Positions 45,501 to 59,535 of a stretch of DNA of 64,000 bases are shown here, piece after piece. A model generated the notes under the pieces. The model saw nothing but the letters and a program-made list of their open reading frames with translations, ran no database searches and was not told the DNA's origin. Each line of letters opens with the position of its first letter. Within the stretch, counting starts at the first letter, position 1. The position numbers were made by a program, and so were the translations under genes. This stretch comes from Trogon surrucura (taxonomy: Eukaryota; Chordata; Aves; Trogoniformes; Trogonidae): contig CM036620.1 of the NCBI GenBank assembly GCA_020746105.1, positions 44,226,706 through 44,290,705 of the forward strand. The letters run 5' to 3'.

Positions 45501-48500
45501 TGGTTTCGATGTGCAATGTTGCGCTTCCTGCATTTGTGCATCTTTTTATAATAATAATAATCCCTGTATATGCTTAGTAACTTGACTGAAGAAACAGCCT
45601 AAAATACACTTCTTCGTTTGAGCTAACACACCATGGATCAAAATAGAGGCATTTAGTATATTGACCTAATATTGAAATTTTGCAAGAGTGCTCTCCAAGT
45701 CAGTAATTGCAATCTCTTTGTAAAGTATATGGCACTGTATTGATTCAGGGCCCATCACTTGCATCTAGTCAGGCATCTGAGCCTGCTGATGATAACATTG
45801 ACATTTGCAGCAGGTAAAATGCATTAGAGAATGTGTTGTTTCCTTCTGGCTTCTCACTTCTTGATCACTGGTTTAGTTATGTGCATTTCTGCGCTGTCTT
45901 GGGACACCAAAGTATGCCTCTGTTGTAAAGCAGCCTGTGGAAACATACTTATTTATTCACTCTGTTAGACTGAAGTGATGGTAAATACAAAAGTCACTTT
46001 GTTCAAGATATGCTATGGAGAACGACTCTGGAATTGTATTTAATGCTTGAAATGCAGCACTACAGCACGAAGAGTAAAAGAGCCAAATCATAGTCTAAGG
46101 ATTTTATGTGTACCCAGTTCAACTTTGCAGTTAATTATATTAGGTGAAATATGCACATTTATTAGTGTCTAAAAAAGCTTTTCATAATTTTTGTTACTTT
46201 ATTAGCACAGTTAGATTACTGTTATCATTCTCACGTGAATTTGTGTTTTAATTGTGTACGTTATGTAGCATTATGATAAGATTTTCAACATCTCTTACAA
46301 CAGGCTCTGCCTGCTTGTAGACAGGTGAAATATTTCTATGTATGCCATGATTTGTATAGCAGCAATGATATAAAGAAATTCTGGTTTAGGATTTGTGCCA
46401 GTGAATACTAGAGAAAAGATTTTTATGAATCTAGAACATTTGGATAGAGGATTCCATAGAAACTGAAGGGGAAAAAAAATAAAATTGAAAAATTACTACA
46501 GAACCTCAAAGAAGGATGCTATCACTCTTGTTTTTCAGTTCATTATCAGATACCTTATGGTTCAGGTTTCATTTCAGTGGGTCTTCTATAGTACTTGATA
46601 AGAAACCTTTCAATGTGTTTGAAAAGTTTCTCAGAACAGTTTGCAATGTAATCTGACCTGTATTGATCCTATTACCTTGCTCTTTTCCTGAATTTCACTT
46701 ACTGTAGTCAAATCAATAGTGAAATAAATTAATAATTTAGAATATATTTTAGAGGATAGGATGGTAATATAGCTGAAATTCAAAATATAGGCACAAATCT
46801 GTCCCTAATACTAAAATCTACCCAAGTGACAGAAGTTTGTAAGTAGATTTGTGTGTTTACAGTGTTTGTTGAAGTATGTCTTAAAAGTAGTTTTTGGATA
46901 TTTTTCAGCCCAAAGTTGTCTTGTCATAAGTCAGTAATAAGCTTAATTCATAAATTTAATTTTGTTTATATTTTTATATTCAGTATTTTACATCAATTGA
47001 GTTTACAAGCTTATGTGAACTGTGGCTCAGTGGACAGAGATGCTTCATACTGAAGTGTATGAAGGCAAGAGATACCTGGTCCTAAAATATGTGTTGTGAA
47101 GTGTGATCTTCTTTCATCACTGTATGCAAACATTTGCAGTTGCCCATTTTGCATATTGTAAACAAACACCTGAATTTGCATTTTGCTTTCATTTGGCTTG
47201 TTTTAAAAACAATGGTCAATCATTTCCAAAAGACCAGAGATTAGGAGTAAAACTGTCTGGAAAGTGCCATGGGAGCACATCTGTAACTAAGATGCTGAGG
47301 GAAAACTTATGCTTTGTGGAATACTAAAACCTCTCCTAATTTGTGGCGTATTTTTGCATTTTACTGCCATTCTTTCTTCTCATGGCAGCATGGCTATCCT
47401 GAGAGCTGGGCTTCTTGCTAACACATCGTCATGAAGATCTCTATGACAGCAGTGCTCCGTGGTAGAGAAAGGGATTGCAGGAATATTCCCCCCAGTCTGA
47501 AACAGAAGGTGCCCTTCTGCTGGACTGCATATCTCTTCTTCTCAAGATCTGGTTCTTAAAAATCAGCTAGGTTTTGTCCCATTAAATATGCTTCTTCAAT
47601 TAAAAGCACTGGTATTTCATGCTGCTGTAACTGCATGTATCAGTCATACGTTCCACTATAACTAATCAGAAATATTATAGTAGGTCTTGCAATTATCTCT
47701 GGTTAACCATCGTGCCATCAAAAACTGCTGTTGTATTATAGTTCTTATTGCCCTCAGATTATAAAATGTAGCTCTTGAATATCTCTTTGGACTACAAATA
47801 GAGTCATAAAAGTGAGAAGAAATATGAAATTGTTAAAATAACCTGTGTAGGCTTGTTTAACTTCCTTTTGTTCTTTTTCTCTTGCTTTCATATCAGCTTC
47901 AAGAGACAGGTAAACCTCAGGTTTATGTGTAGGGTTAACAGAAAAAAAAATAGATTACAGTTTAATATTGGAAGAAAAGAAATCTGAAGCTTTGAATCTT
48001 ATTCCTGGCTTTTTATTGGTCAACCACATGCCAAGAACAAGTCATAGTTTCCCTGTGTCACAACCTACTGCAGGCTAACGTTGCAGCTAGAACGTCTGCC
48101 TGCCTCTTAGAAGTGCTGTGAAGCCAAGTAAGAGACTTTTAAAGTACTTTGAGATATGCAGATAAAATGTGTCAGAGTGTCTTTTCATTTGTATTTTTTG
48201 TTGAGAAATACTAAATTAAATTGCCTTAATATGAAATCCATTTTAAGGAAAGCCAGCTAATTTTGGCTGAAGAAGAACTTAAGAGTGTACATGCACATAG
48301 TTAAAGTATACATTTACTGCAACAATAATTTCTATTAACCTGTCACTCACAGAATGTATATTAGGATCATGACATTAGAACTCATTAACTGCTATAAATA
48401 AACGTTACCATCACATACTTTTCTTTTGAGGATGTACCTGCTTTCACCTGCTTAAAGACAGAGTCATAAGGTTGGAGACCACATTCCTTTCCTCCTAATA

Positions 48501-49957
48501 TAACTTACTTATCCGCTACTATACAATCTCAATGACTGGTTCTTGAAACTATAATAGCATTGAAATTTTTATGAAAATGAACAGCTCGTATCCCACCAAA
48601 AACATTGGCTTTTTTTTAAAGATTTTTACTACTCTGAGTTTTTTGTATATTTCATAAAGCTAGATGTATTATCTAAAAAACTCTAGTACTTCAGTTAACT
48701 TTAGATAATATGAATCACAACACTGTTTTCTTCACTTATATTTATTACATCACTGTATTTGAAATAGGCTTTACTAATTATTTCCATGCAAATAGTTAAA
48801 AAACTCAAGTGAAATTGTACCCAAATTTTAGAATGCTGTTGCCACTTTCTACTTTTCCCATTTTCTAAGCATTCAGTAAGATTCTTATTTCCACAGCCAT
48901 GTTAGATTCCCCCACTAGCTGCCCTCATCTTAGATGGTGGAAAAAATCAAAATACTTTCCTCAGCTATCAGCATCCTTGCCATTGTCTGATATTCCTTTT
49001 CTAAATCACATTCTTTGGAAGGACTTTTGGAGCAAATGGTTTTTCTATCTTCTGTGAGAAATCCACTAAACCTGCTATGCTGGGAAGATTGTGTGATATT
49101 TCTCTTGAGTGTTGATGATTCAGCTTTGAAGTGTGACATATGCAGTTGATTGTCTAATCACTACCCTTTCACCTGCCTCTGGAATAGAGCTAAGCAAGGA
49201 TAATTGAGGAGCTGAAGTGGGAGCAAACTGGGAGGAGAGAATTTGATCTCAACCACCCTCCAGTCTTCTGTTGTGTCTCTAACCTTCACCACACCAACCC
49301 CCTCTTCCCCTCTCAGTCCTCTCAGCCACCTAAATCTATCCAATTTCTCCAGTCTTGATTTTAAAAAACCTTCCTTCTTGAAATGCTCATCTTATCTAAC
49401 AGCTTTCACCTGAAAAGTTATGCCTCAAGGGTTTACTACAGAATGCTAAACGTGTATCTTTATTGGGCTGACATTATGCTAATACTGTTTCACAGGCCAG
49501 CTTGTCCTGTAGTCTCAGTAGCAAATATTTGGAAGTCCACTTCATAATGAGACACACAAGCATGTCTCATTTAAATGCTTTGAAAATGTGCTCCATGTTT
49601 GATCCTTCAAAGTCAGTCCTCTATCTAGACAATATAAAAATCATGGCCACTAAAAAAATTTAAAATAGGAATATACAGGATTTTGCATTTTGCATGCTGG
49701 CAAAGCCAAATTTTTTATGCAATAATTTGTACTATATCAAAGCATTGCAGGATTATTGTAATTTAAAAATACATGGTATTTAAAGAAGTATCACAATTTA
49801 AATGGGAGAAACTGCTTTGCTGCAAAATTTTAAATATCTTTTTAAAAGATAAATTTTATTGCTAGCTTTAGTAGCTAAATTCCAAGTAGCACAGCAATTA
49901 CATTTTATTCGTGGCTGACCCACATACTGCTCACATTTAGTTTAGGTGGGAATTATA
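39550..49957. other. Non-coding AT-rich stretch, 10.4 kb
   Basis: No supported gene. All open frames are short (longest 107 codons at 42035) and lack domains. Stretches near 44100-44560 and 45640-45860 contain transcription-factor-like words, including an octamer ATGCAAAT at 44415-44422, and look less simple than the surroundings. A tRNA A-box-like word occurs near 47021 without a matching B box. Confidence 0.5.
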
Positions 49958-51089
49958 ATCATAGAATCATAGAATGTTAGGGATTGGAAGGGACCTCGAA
50001 AGATCATCAAGGCCAATCCCCCTGCCAGAGCAGGAATGCCTAGACTATGCCACACAGGAACGTGTCCAGGCAGGTCTTGAATGTCTCCAGAGAAGGAGAC
50101 TCCACAACCTCTCTGGGCAGCCTGTTCCAGGGCTCCGTCACCCTCACTGAGAAGAAGTTTCTTCTCGAGTTTAAGCGGAACCTCTTATGTTCCAGTTTCA
50201 GCCCATTACCCCTTGTCCTATCAGTGGTTGTCACCGAGAAGAGCCTGGCTCCATCCTCGTGACACTCACCCTTGATATATTTGTAAACATTAATGAGGTC
50301 ACCCCTCAGCCTCCTCTTCTCCAAACTAAAGAGCCCCAGCTCCTTCAGTCTTTCCTCATAAGGGAGATGCTCCACTCCCTTCATCATCCTAGTTGCCCTG
50401 TGCTGGACTCTCTCCAGCAGTTCCCTGTCTTTCTTGAACTGAGGGGTCCAGAACTGGACACAGTATTCCAGATGGGGTCTCACCAGGGCAGAGTAGAGGG
50501 GCAGGAGAACCTCTCTTGACCTACTAACCACCCCCCTTCTAATACACCCCAGGATGCCATTGGCCTTCCTGGCCACAAGGGCACAGTGCTGGCTCATGGT
50601 CATCCTGCTGTCCACCAAGACTCCCAGGTCCCTTTTCCCTGTGCTGCTCTCTAATAAGTCATTCCCCAACTTATACTGGAACCTGGGGTTGTTCCTACCC
50701 AGATGCAAGACCCTACATTTACCCTTGTAAACACCACAACTCTTTGGCTTCTTCCCCTTAGCCAGTTCACAGTCCACCTCACTACCCGAGAGTCTAGACC
50801 ACACTTCCTCAGTTTAGCAGCAAGGATGCTGTGGGAGACTATGTCAAATGCTTTACTGAAGTCAAGGTAGACCACATCCACCGCTCTGCCATCATCTATC
50901 CACCTTGTTATATCCTCATAAAAGGCTATGAGGTTAGTCAAGCACGACTTCCCTTTGGTGAAGCCATGTTGACTGTCTCTAATGACCCTCTTATCCCTGA
51001 TATGCCTTGAGATGGCACCAAGGATAAGTCGTTCCATCACTTTCCCAGGGATGGAGGTGAGGCTAACCGGTCTATAGTTACCCGGGTCC
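49958..51089 (-). mobile_element. CR1-E-like LINE copy 3, internally deleted
   Basis: A minus-strand insertion with the tail at the left (ATCATAGAATCATAGAATG from 49958) and the 5' truncation at 51089, in the [14 protein letters not shown] region of ORF2. Compared with copy 2, a segment of about 244 bp (copy 2 positions 35952-36195) is missing at 50729 and replaced by about six bases (TAAACA). No target-site duplication is clear. Confidence 0.92.
50040..51089 (-). pseudogene. CR1 ORF2 fragment lacking the RT catalytic motif
   Basis: The upstream part (51089 to about 50735) encodes [27 protein letters not shown] and motif A DFSKAFD, ending at RGRSQRVVV. The deletion then removes motif B (GVPQG) and the FADD motif and shifts the frame. 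The downstream part (about 50730 to 50040) encodes [14 protein letters not shown] through to the natural C-terminus FLCGIV. The two halves are in different frames, so no reverse transcriptase can be made. Sequence outside the deletion is close to the other two copies; for example SRMTMS and KANGIL agree with copy 2. Confidence 0.9.
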
Positions 51090-54000
51090 ATTACAGGATA
51101 ATGACACCATATCCCTGTATTTTACCATTGTTAGTAACTCTGTATCTACCAAGTACACAAATAACAATGTGTCCACAACAAGAAATAAAAGCAAAAGCTG
51201 CAATCAACAGTTGTGTTTACCAAAAGCATAGTATTTATCTGAAAGAAGAGGTTTATTTTTTATTTTCATGTAATCAATTAAGTTTACTCGAATTAATCAG
51301 ACAGAATGAATAACATTTTAAAAATGTGTCATACCCTATACATCATGTTAGCCCCCTCCTTTTGAAACTATTATTTGCTGTTTCTGTTATAGAATTCATA
51401 AAACCCTTGTAGTGTAAATATATTTGCAGCACTTCACCGTGTGCCCTTCAGTGTCCTTAGAGAGAAGGTTATGACATACATCACAGTGAACAACAATTAA
51501 GAGTGCATGAAACATACTCTTAAGGTCAGTGGTTTAATGTTAGTCCATTTAGAGTCTAAAGCTGAAACTGAAGAATAAACATGGTGTCCTGCCCTTTCCA
51601 GAAAAGCAACACAGCTTTTCAGGTGACATTACAAGATGAATAGAAGTGAATACTTTCAAGGAAGAGCAACAGCTAATGTTAATAAAAGTGACAGCAGTGC
51701 AACTGCCAAATGAAATTAAAAGGAAGATCAAAAAATTATTGCAGAAACCTAAATGATAAACATATTTAGGTTTTTATGTATGACAGAAGCAGAAAGTCTC
51801 ATGGTTTTATGGAAAGGTATTAGTCATTGTCTTATCATTCAACCAACAATTTTTGAATTGCCTTAGAAATCATCTCCGTCACTTCCACTGCTTGGAAGTT
51901 GTCTGCAGCACTTTAAATCATTATTTGAGTCATTTAAAGGATTATTTCTTTGAACTGTACATAAGATACAAGGATTTCCTCCCCTCCATTTTGCTGTTTA
52001 ATTAAGTAGAAAAAGTGTAAAAGGAATGGCAACAGTTTAATAAGTCACATCTTTGGTAACACTGGTGTGCTTCCTCATTCCTATACTTTGGAGATGACAT
52101 AGCAAATTTTATTACAAGGTTCTCATGATCTTACTAAACCAATTCAAGAAATTCTTGCCTTGTACTACAGCTCAAATTCATTTCAGTAGTACAGCTTCAT
52201 TATTTTTAGAAACCCCAAGTGATCTTAGTGCCTCAGAGGAGGCTAACTTTCTTGCTCCCTAATGCAAGTTTTGACTAAAAGGCCTGAGAAGAGGAGAAAG
52301 TTCTTGAATTCTATACGTAGTTTCTGATGTGTTCACTGCTATGGATTCCTCAACTCCCGTGCATATAGCAGAAGGGCTGTCTTTGACATCCTCTGTTATT
52401 GACAAAACTATATATATAACACATGTGTTAACTGGTAACAGAATCTTATTCTAGCCCCAAACCTGTGAATGTGCCAGCGGTGAATAAATGGAGAAACTAG
52501 ACAGTGCTTGTTACATGGTAAGCTTAGACTTCTGTTTCTTAGGCCTACTGCTTACTCATTCGGACTGAAATAAATAATGTGACAGCTTTTAAATTTATTT
52601 TAGTGCAACCACTTGCTTTTGTCCTCGTGTACTTATTTTTGTCGTGTCACATTGAGTTTGATTTTACACTAGGCCTGAAATGCTGAAAATACTAGAAAAC
52701 TGTTTGTTCCCTTTGGAGATCTCAGTTAAATGTGGAAGTTGAGGTCAGTCCAGCAAGAAAATCATTTGTCTCTTTAAAATAAGTGAATACCTGAGTTATG
52801 AAAACTGTGGACTTAGTTTTTGTTTGCTTGCTTTTTCATGATACAGTATGTCAATCTGATTAGGAGAAGACTGAATGCCCAAACTCCCTGTAACCTATAT
52901 TTTTTCCAGCTGTATTAATTTTAAACTGTCCTAGCTATTGGCATACCTATATGAGAGGAAGAAACTGATGGATATAATTACACTAATTAATTAATTACCT
53001 ACACTAAAATATGACCAAAAAAGTATGTGTACGTCTCTTTTACACAGAACCATAATCCCATAAGTATAGTTTTCAGCAATCTTCCTTTTTAAATCTTCTG
53101 GTTTGCTGACAGGTCAAACTTCTAGTGATTAACAGCTTTGGGAAAAAATTACAATCTGCTTTCATTTCTAACAGCCCAGGACATAAAGGTGGTAAACTGG
53201 ACCCTTTCTGTTGTTCTTTCTGTGAAAATGATGTTGCTCGCTGGCAAGACATTTCATAGCATGAAATTAAACCAGAAGATGACCATGTGCATTTAACTAT
53301 CTGGAAACTTGAATTTATTTTGATATTGTATTGGGTTGTTAAAACAGTGCAAGCCACCCATTATTTCCCTGATGATCGCAATTTTTGAGTGAGTTACTAC
53401 CTGGCCTCCCAGCCTACCCCAGTTCAATAATAGGGCTCCAGAGTACTACATCTTGCTTGTGGAAGGTGTATAAAACAAAAACTTGCGACATAACTTGTAA
53501 ACATTCCTTTCTCATGTAAAGCTTAGCAGATATTAACAAAAGGAGTTTTCTTCACTGTAAACTGGCAGAAACCTGACAAATTATTCCCAGCTTTCTTCAG
53601 AGCCTTTCCTTTACTCCATTTGTAACTCTAGGTTATTAAGGAACTGGTTTCTGTGGGAAAAGTACTAGCAGTGAACACCTGCCTAAAGGACAATCCCAAA
53701 TTACCTTGTTAGACTCTAATCTCACCCTCAAATTAATTTAGATATTAGAGACTTAATAAATCTCTCTTTCAAACCATCTGTTTGTTGCTCCCAAACAACT
53801 AGGGGTATGCCTGCACTGCAAAAATAGAGGTCTCAAACTGTTTAACGTAGCACAGCTTTAGTGAAGAAGGTTTAAACAGAGCTATTTTGTTCTTTTCTTC
53901 AAAAGGTGAAAGAGGAATTTACTGAAAACTTTGGGTCACTAGTATCAGCCCTGAAACCAGTTGAAAATAAAGACAGAAGAATGAATTGTATTTTCAAATA

Positions 54001-57000
54001 TTTTGGTTCAGATCTCAGACGATTCTTATTTTCCCTTCCTTCTCCACTGCCCCACAGCATTGAGGACTAGCTCAGTTTTAGATAGCACCATTATAGTTTC
54101 TGACTCCTGGGCAAATTTTCCTTCTATTGTTAATTTTAAAAGATTGTGCTAGTTGTAATCACCAGTGCTTTTCCAAACCTTTACCTTCACCCACTTCAAA
54201 ATCACACTGTGAATTGACTTATGTTGTCTCCCTTAGGCCATTATTTCAGGAATCATTTTTTAACCCTGCCCTTGACAAGAATAATCTGCTGATTATTTCC
54301 TATGCATGTATATATATACACATATACAAAGAGTTACACACACATGTAGATATTTAAAATATGAGTATATGTGCAAAAATATATGTTAAAACTCTATGTA
54401 CCCTTGTTTTTACTCTTTCCCTTGTTGAGAGCTACTTTATCTAAGTGGTCTGACCTCTTTCTTTATCTATGGAGAACAGAAATTGCAGCCAGAAAGTACC
54501 CTGTCATAAATCTCATTTGAGTACTCGGTTCTCCTCTGCAGAAGAGAGCAATACATAACTTGGAAGTGAGCATCCTCAGGAACCCCTGACATTTTCTTAG
54601 GAGCCATATTGCTGTATGACCTAGTAGTGTTTAGAACACAGCCTATTCTTTTTGCAGCCAAATGTATAAGTTTTTTATAGGAAGATCCTTTGCCATTAAT
54701 ATAACATAGTTTGTAAGTTTGCATCCCGTCCCTGGTATTCTATGAGAACCATAAGCAAATACGATTCATTCTGAATAGCTTGTGCCCTAAGTAACTGTTA
54801 CATCTTGTGATTACCTTTAGTATTTTTGCAGCTTCTGACGCTCATTTTTTTCATCTGTGGTTCAGATTACATGTGGTTCCATGTAAGGACACCAGGTTTT
54901 GTTTATTTCTTCTCAACCTAACACTTACCTGTGTCCTGAGAATATTTTTTACTATATTAGAATAGTATACAAGTGTTAACTCAAAAACAATACTAGTACT
55001 GAGCAACTGTACTCATGCTTATATCAGTACAACTTCAGTGAAGTAAATACATTTATACTGGTTTACACAACTGAAGTTTAGCTCTTTATTATTGCAGTGA
55101 AGTAATGATTAGCAAGAACTTATCTGAGAAATGATTCATGATGAGGCTGGGAACAAAGCTGAAATAGTTGTTTCTTCTGCTGCTAGTTTGAAAATGCCTG
55201 CGTGTACTGTTCCAGTAATTTCAAAGCTTTGTTCTACTACTGTTTTTTTTTTTTATAATAGAGAAAGGTGCAAATTAGTTGTAGCTGAAAGATTTACTGT
55301 TATTAGTACAGCAAAAGCTGACACATGAAAAGCTGTCATTGAAAGGTGTCATTCCCCTTTATAAAAGCAGTCTGTTACGTAAGTAGGTTTTGAATTCTGT
55401 TAAAGGCTGAGAGCACAAGTCAAAACATGTCCTTAGTTGCTCTTGGCCTTGTAGTTCATGATACCTGTTTTATATGAAGTGGAGTGGTTTCAAGCTAAAT
55501 GATGTTTTCATCACTAGCTTGTGAGAGCCCAGCTAAAGTTCTAAATATTTTAGCAGGAATTAACTGAACATATTCAATCTGGTTTTAGACTTATTTAGAT
55601 ATGCCTTTGGTGACATAAATTAATGCTTTCGATACTTTCACTATGAAAAGAAATAAATTAATATTGACAGAAGACTTATTTCAGTATCAGGGAAGAAATG
55701 GGGAAACACTGCATAATGATTTTTTTTTCCCCTGCAAATGAGAGGTGATTATTAGTTTAAACTAGAGGAACACTTTACATTTTATCATTAATGTGCTTCT
55801 TTTGCAATCCACTGATAATATCAATTGTGGTGCATTTGAAATTACTGTTTTAAGAGCCAAAAATGAAAACTAGAAGGAAAAAAAAATATTAAATGCAGTT
55901 TCAAAGCAACTTCTTTTAATCTAACCTGCACTTCAGATTGGATTGGATATTGTGGTACCAGTCTTGTATACAAAAGTTGATTTTGCCTTTGTCAAATGTA
56001 TTTTAAACTATGGATATTAGCAATATTTGCATTCTTTGTCAGCAAGCCTATTTGATGTAGAAAATACTATACTGGGCTAAACCTCCAAAATACTGTCCAT
56101 TTTAAAAAATAGACTTGTTTTTACAAAGGTTACCAAGGTGGAACTTGAATTGATTTCAAGCTGAGAATGCTTTAAGGCACTTCGTTTGATTTTGCTCTTC
56201 ATAAACTTGTAAAATTCTCTGTTCAAAATAGAGCAACAAACTGAGGAATGATATAAATGTCAAAACAGAAATGATTTATGAATAATGAGTACTCAAACTG
56301 ATATTTACAACAAAGAGCTTCTAAGTAATACACAGGTGAAATATATTTAATTCTTTGCAAAATCATTTCAAGTAGGGAACACGTTTGAAAATATAAAATA
56401 TTTCATGGACAATTGATTAAACAAAGAAGCACATTCTAACAATTTAAGCTGCTTCTGAGCTGAAATTTTAAGCCATGAAAAATCTTTTATTGGAGAGATT
56501 TTTATGGATAAAGTATAATTTAAATAAAAATTTCTGATTTTAAGAAACATAGAAGTATGCTCACCTGGTATACAGAACTGTTAATCCCCAGGCTTTTTCT
56601 TAAAGTAGTATTTGCCAGCTTTTCTGTGGCAGTGCTTGTGCATCATTCATTGTGTACATTAACCACGTTTGTATTTTATTTCTGTTTCACTTGCACTTTT
56701 TGACAGCTTGAACAATTTTATCGGTAACTTGGAGTTTCATTAGGAAATATCTGCAGGCTACAGACTGATAGTCCTAAATAAGAGGAGCCATATCATTCTG
56801 ACCTTATCAGACTGCTGTGGACAAATTTTCTTCTACCAGCACTACTGGATAATTTTAATCTGATGTCTTTTATATTAAAATTTAGAATATCTACTGGAAT
56901 AAGCAAAGCTGTCGTGAAATATGAAACGTTAAACTAAATAAAAATTTCCTTTCTTTCTATAATATGTGTCTAAGGGTTAGCAAGATAACAACTGAGATAT

Positions 57001-59347
57001 CTTGAAGTGCCTTATGGGTACTCTTAAACATTTTTAAGTTATTGGAATGCCTTTTCACTGTAGTAACGAACCATAATATGTGCAGTAGAAATGAGTCTTT
57101 ATTACAGAGTTGTAGGGTGATGGCTCAATAGAAGGACATCCGTAAAACCCAGCACAGGTCCTTGAATGGAAGGAAAACTGTACGAGAATGACTCTTATTT
57201 GAGGTGTACAGTTGCAAGAGCATATTCCCAAATTGGTGTGTGTGTTTTACTTGAATAATTGAAATAAGCCATGCAAGGTGGTTTGTTGGTTTTTTTAGTT
57301 TGTTTTAAAAACCCCCGGATGTGTAAGATGATTTAATCTAATTTAAAGGAAATAGTAGAAATAAATGGGTTTCTTTATGCTCATAATTTGTGTTTATTGT
57401 CATTAATTTCACCACAGTCAAAATAATTTCTAACCACTTTATTTTTTATTTTTATTTTTAATTTTTATTTTTTTTTTAAATGACACATGCTTTGAAGGCA
57501 GCACTGATTCTAAGCATTCTGGTAACTGTCTTGATAACAGATACCTGTGTTAAGATCATAGATATTTCAAATTTAACTGAATAAGAAGCACAGATGCATC
57601 TAAAACACATTCTGTGTGGCATTTCTTTTATGCAGCATCCCTTTTTCCCCACTCCTCGATGGTCATTAGAAGAAAGTGCCAATAAAAGTTGTCATTGCAT
57701 AAACTAGGACTAGAAAGAGGAAGAAAAATGTCATGTTACTGTTGCTTGCTGCAGTTTTTAATATCTAACTGTAGCCAAAAGCTAAAACACTGAGGTGCAC
57801 ATCTGATTCCTTTCTATGACTGTGCAAAATTTTGTACACATGAGAAGCTTGAAAATACATTTTGTCATGAGTGTAATATCTACAGTGAATGAATCGCATT
57901 ACATTATGTAATGCATCAGTATTACTTGGTGAAAATCAAATTTCCTTTTTATGTGCTTGGGTTGTCCACAGTCAACAGAAAACTAAGTTTAAAATCCCAA
58001 AATATGATTCCACAAATGTAATATTTTAATAAATCTTTGCAAGAGAAGAATTTGTTGTGTTTATATTTACCACAATGAGTACAACAGGGTTTTGATGAAA
58101 AAATATAAAAATAATGTAAAGTTACTTCATGTATTATTAAACGAACATGGAAAGGTGTATAGGGCAGCATTAATTCAAAACAAAACCGAAAATATAACAA
58201 AATAGGCTGATATAGTACAAAAAGTAATAGTCTGACATTTACAAAATATGTTTTGATTTCCCTATACTGAAGAAAAAGAAGTCATGGATTTTTTTGTACG
58301 TTTTAATGATCTTTTTACTTTTCGTTGCTTTTGGTGTGCTACCTGTGTCTGATATACATAATGCTTGACTTCTTTTTCCACTAAAAGCTTCTAAAACTTT
58401 AGTTTTGTGGTATTCTGAAAATCATGTTTCTGTAATAAGCTATGTGAAAGTGAATTGCACTGTAAAAAAATAGTTCGATAACATAGGTGTAATTAACATA
58501 AAACATAAACGTACTTCAATAATCCTTCAGTTTAGTTCAGGAGAGCTCCGCCTGTAAATTAGATCAGTTCTCAATCTGTTGTATACTCTTGATTTTCTAG
58601 ATTACTTACTACAGAAATACTATTTAGTCATACAAAACTGAAACTTAGGAGGAAAAATATCTTGGTTCAATTGACATGAGATCTCTTCCTATTGGATTTA
58701 TCAGGTTTTAAAATTGTTTATGTAAAAGATTTTGAATAAGGGAATTTTAGGCAAACTTTGTGTTGTGTTGCTGATGTAATGCATCGGTATGTAATCTGTA
58801 TGGGCAGGGATTTGTGGAATGGGTGAATGCAAATGATGTATTTTGTCCAGCAGTCTGCTCTGTACAGGTGATCTGTATTGTATAACTACATTAAAGAAAA
58901 AAAAAAAGGGGTGGGTAGTAAAATTCATAAAAATTGGAGAAAGCACCTCAAAACTCGGTCACTCATCTTGAGCTTTATACTCAAATGGTGATGTTAGACC
59001 AGACACACTGAAGTTAATTTTTAAATAGAGGATATTAATTCTTTAAATAACTCATAGTTATATTAGTAAAGAAAAAAAAGTGAACATTTTAAACATAATT
59101 ATAACAACTTGAGTTGTATCATGATCTGTTAAATATATGTGGCTGTTCTGTAATTTTTTTTTCCTGAGTAAATTTTTTTCCTTTTATTATTGTAGTTATT
59201 GCCCCAGAATACTACCCATAAGAACGTACAGCGTTCTGGATTCACTGGCTTACAGGAAGACAGTGTTGCAATTATATGTACAAAGGACAGAAAACAATCC
59301 TACTGCAACACATAATAAATAACAAGGAATACCATGTTTACCTTGGT
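51090..59347. other. Non-coding AT-rich stretch, 8.3 kb
   Basis: No supported gene. The longest frames (94 codons at 53073 minus, 85 at 54467 minus) have no domain. Simple sequence includes an AATT run near 52985-52997, a TATATATACACATATAC run near 54310-54326, a T/A-rich (ATTTTT)n region at about 57439-57478, and an A-run near 58891-58906. Confidence 0.5.
57439..57478. repeat. (ATTTTT)n low-complexity run
   Basis: T-rich run with A every five or six bases, ending in a pure T run. Confidence 0.85.
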
Positions 59348-59480
59348 ATATCATAGATCATAGATCATCGAATGGCCTGGGCTGGAAGGGACCTCAGAGA
59401 TCATTTTAATCCAACCTCCCTGTTGTGGGCAGGGACGCCACCTCTCGACTAGGTCAGGCAACACACGTGAGAACCGAACG

Positions 59481-59491
59481 GGAATCGAACC
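59481..59491 (-). promoter_or_regulatory. Pol III B box of the SINE
   Basis: GGTTCGATTCC on the minus strand, an exact match to the GGTTCGANTCC consensus. Confidence 0.85.
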
Positions 59492-59523
59492 CACGACCCC
59501 GGCGTTTAAAGCACCACGCTCAA

Positions 59524-59535
59524 CCCACTGAGCTA
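59524..59535 (-). promoter_or_regulatory. Pol III A box of the SINE
   Basis: TAGCTCAGTGGG on the minus strand fits the TRGYNNANNGG consensus. The spacing to the B box is as in tRNA genes without a variable arm. Confidence 0.82.

Noticed and set aside
47019-47095. A second tRNA-derived SINE (A-box-like TGGCTCAGTGGAC)
   Set aside because: No B box follows at the right distance and no CR1 or other LINE tail is attached.
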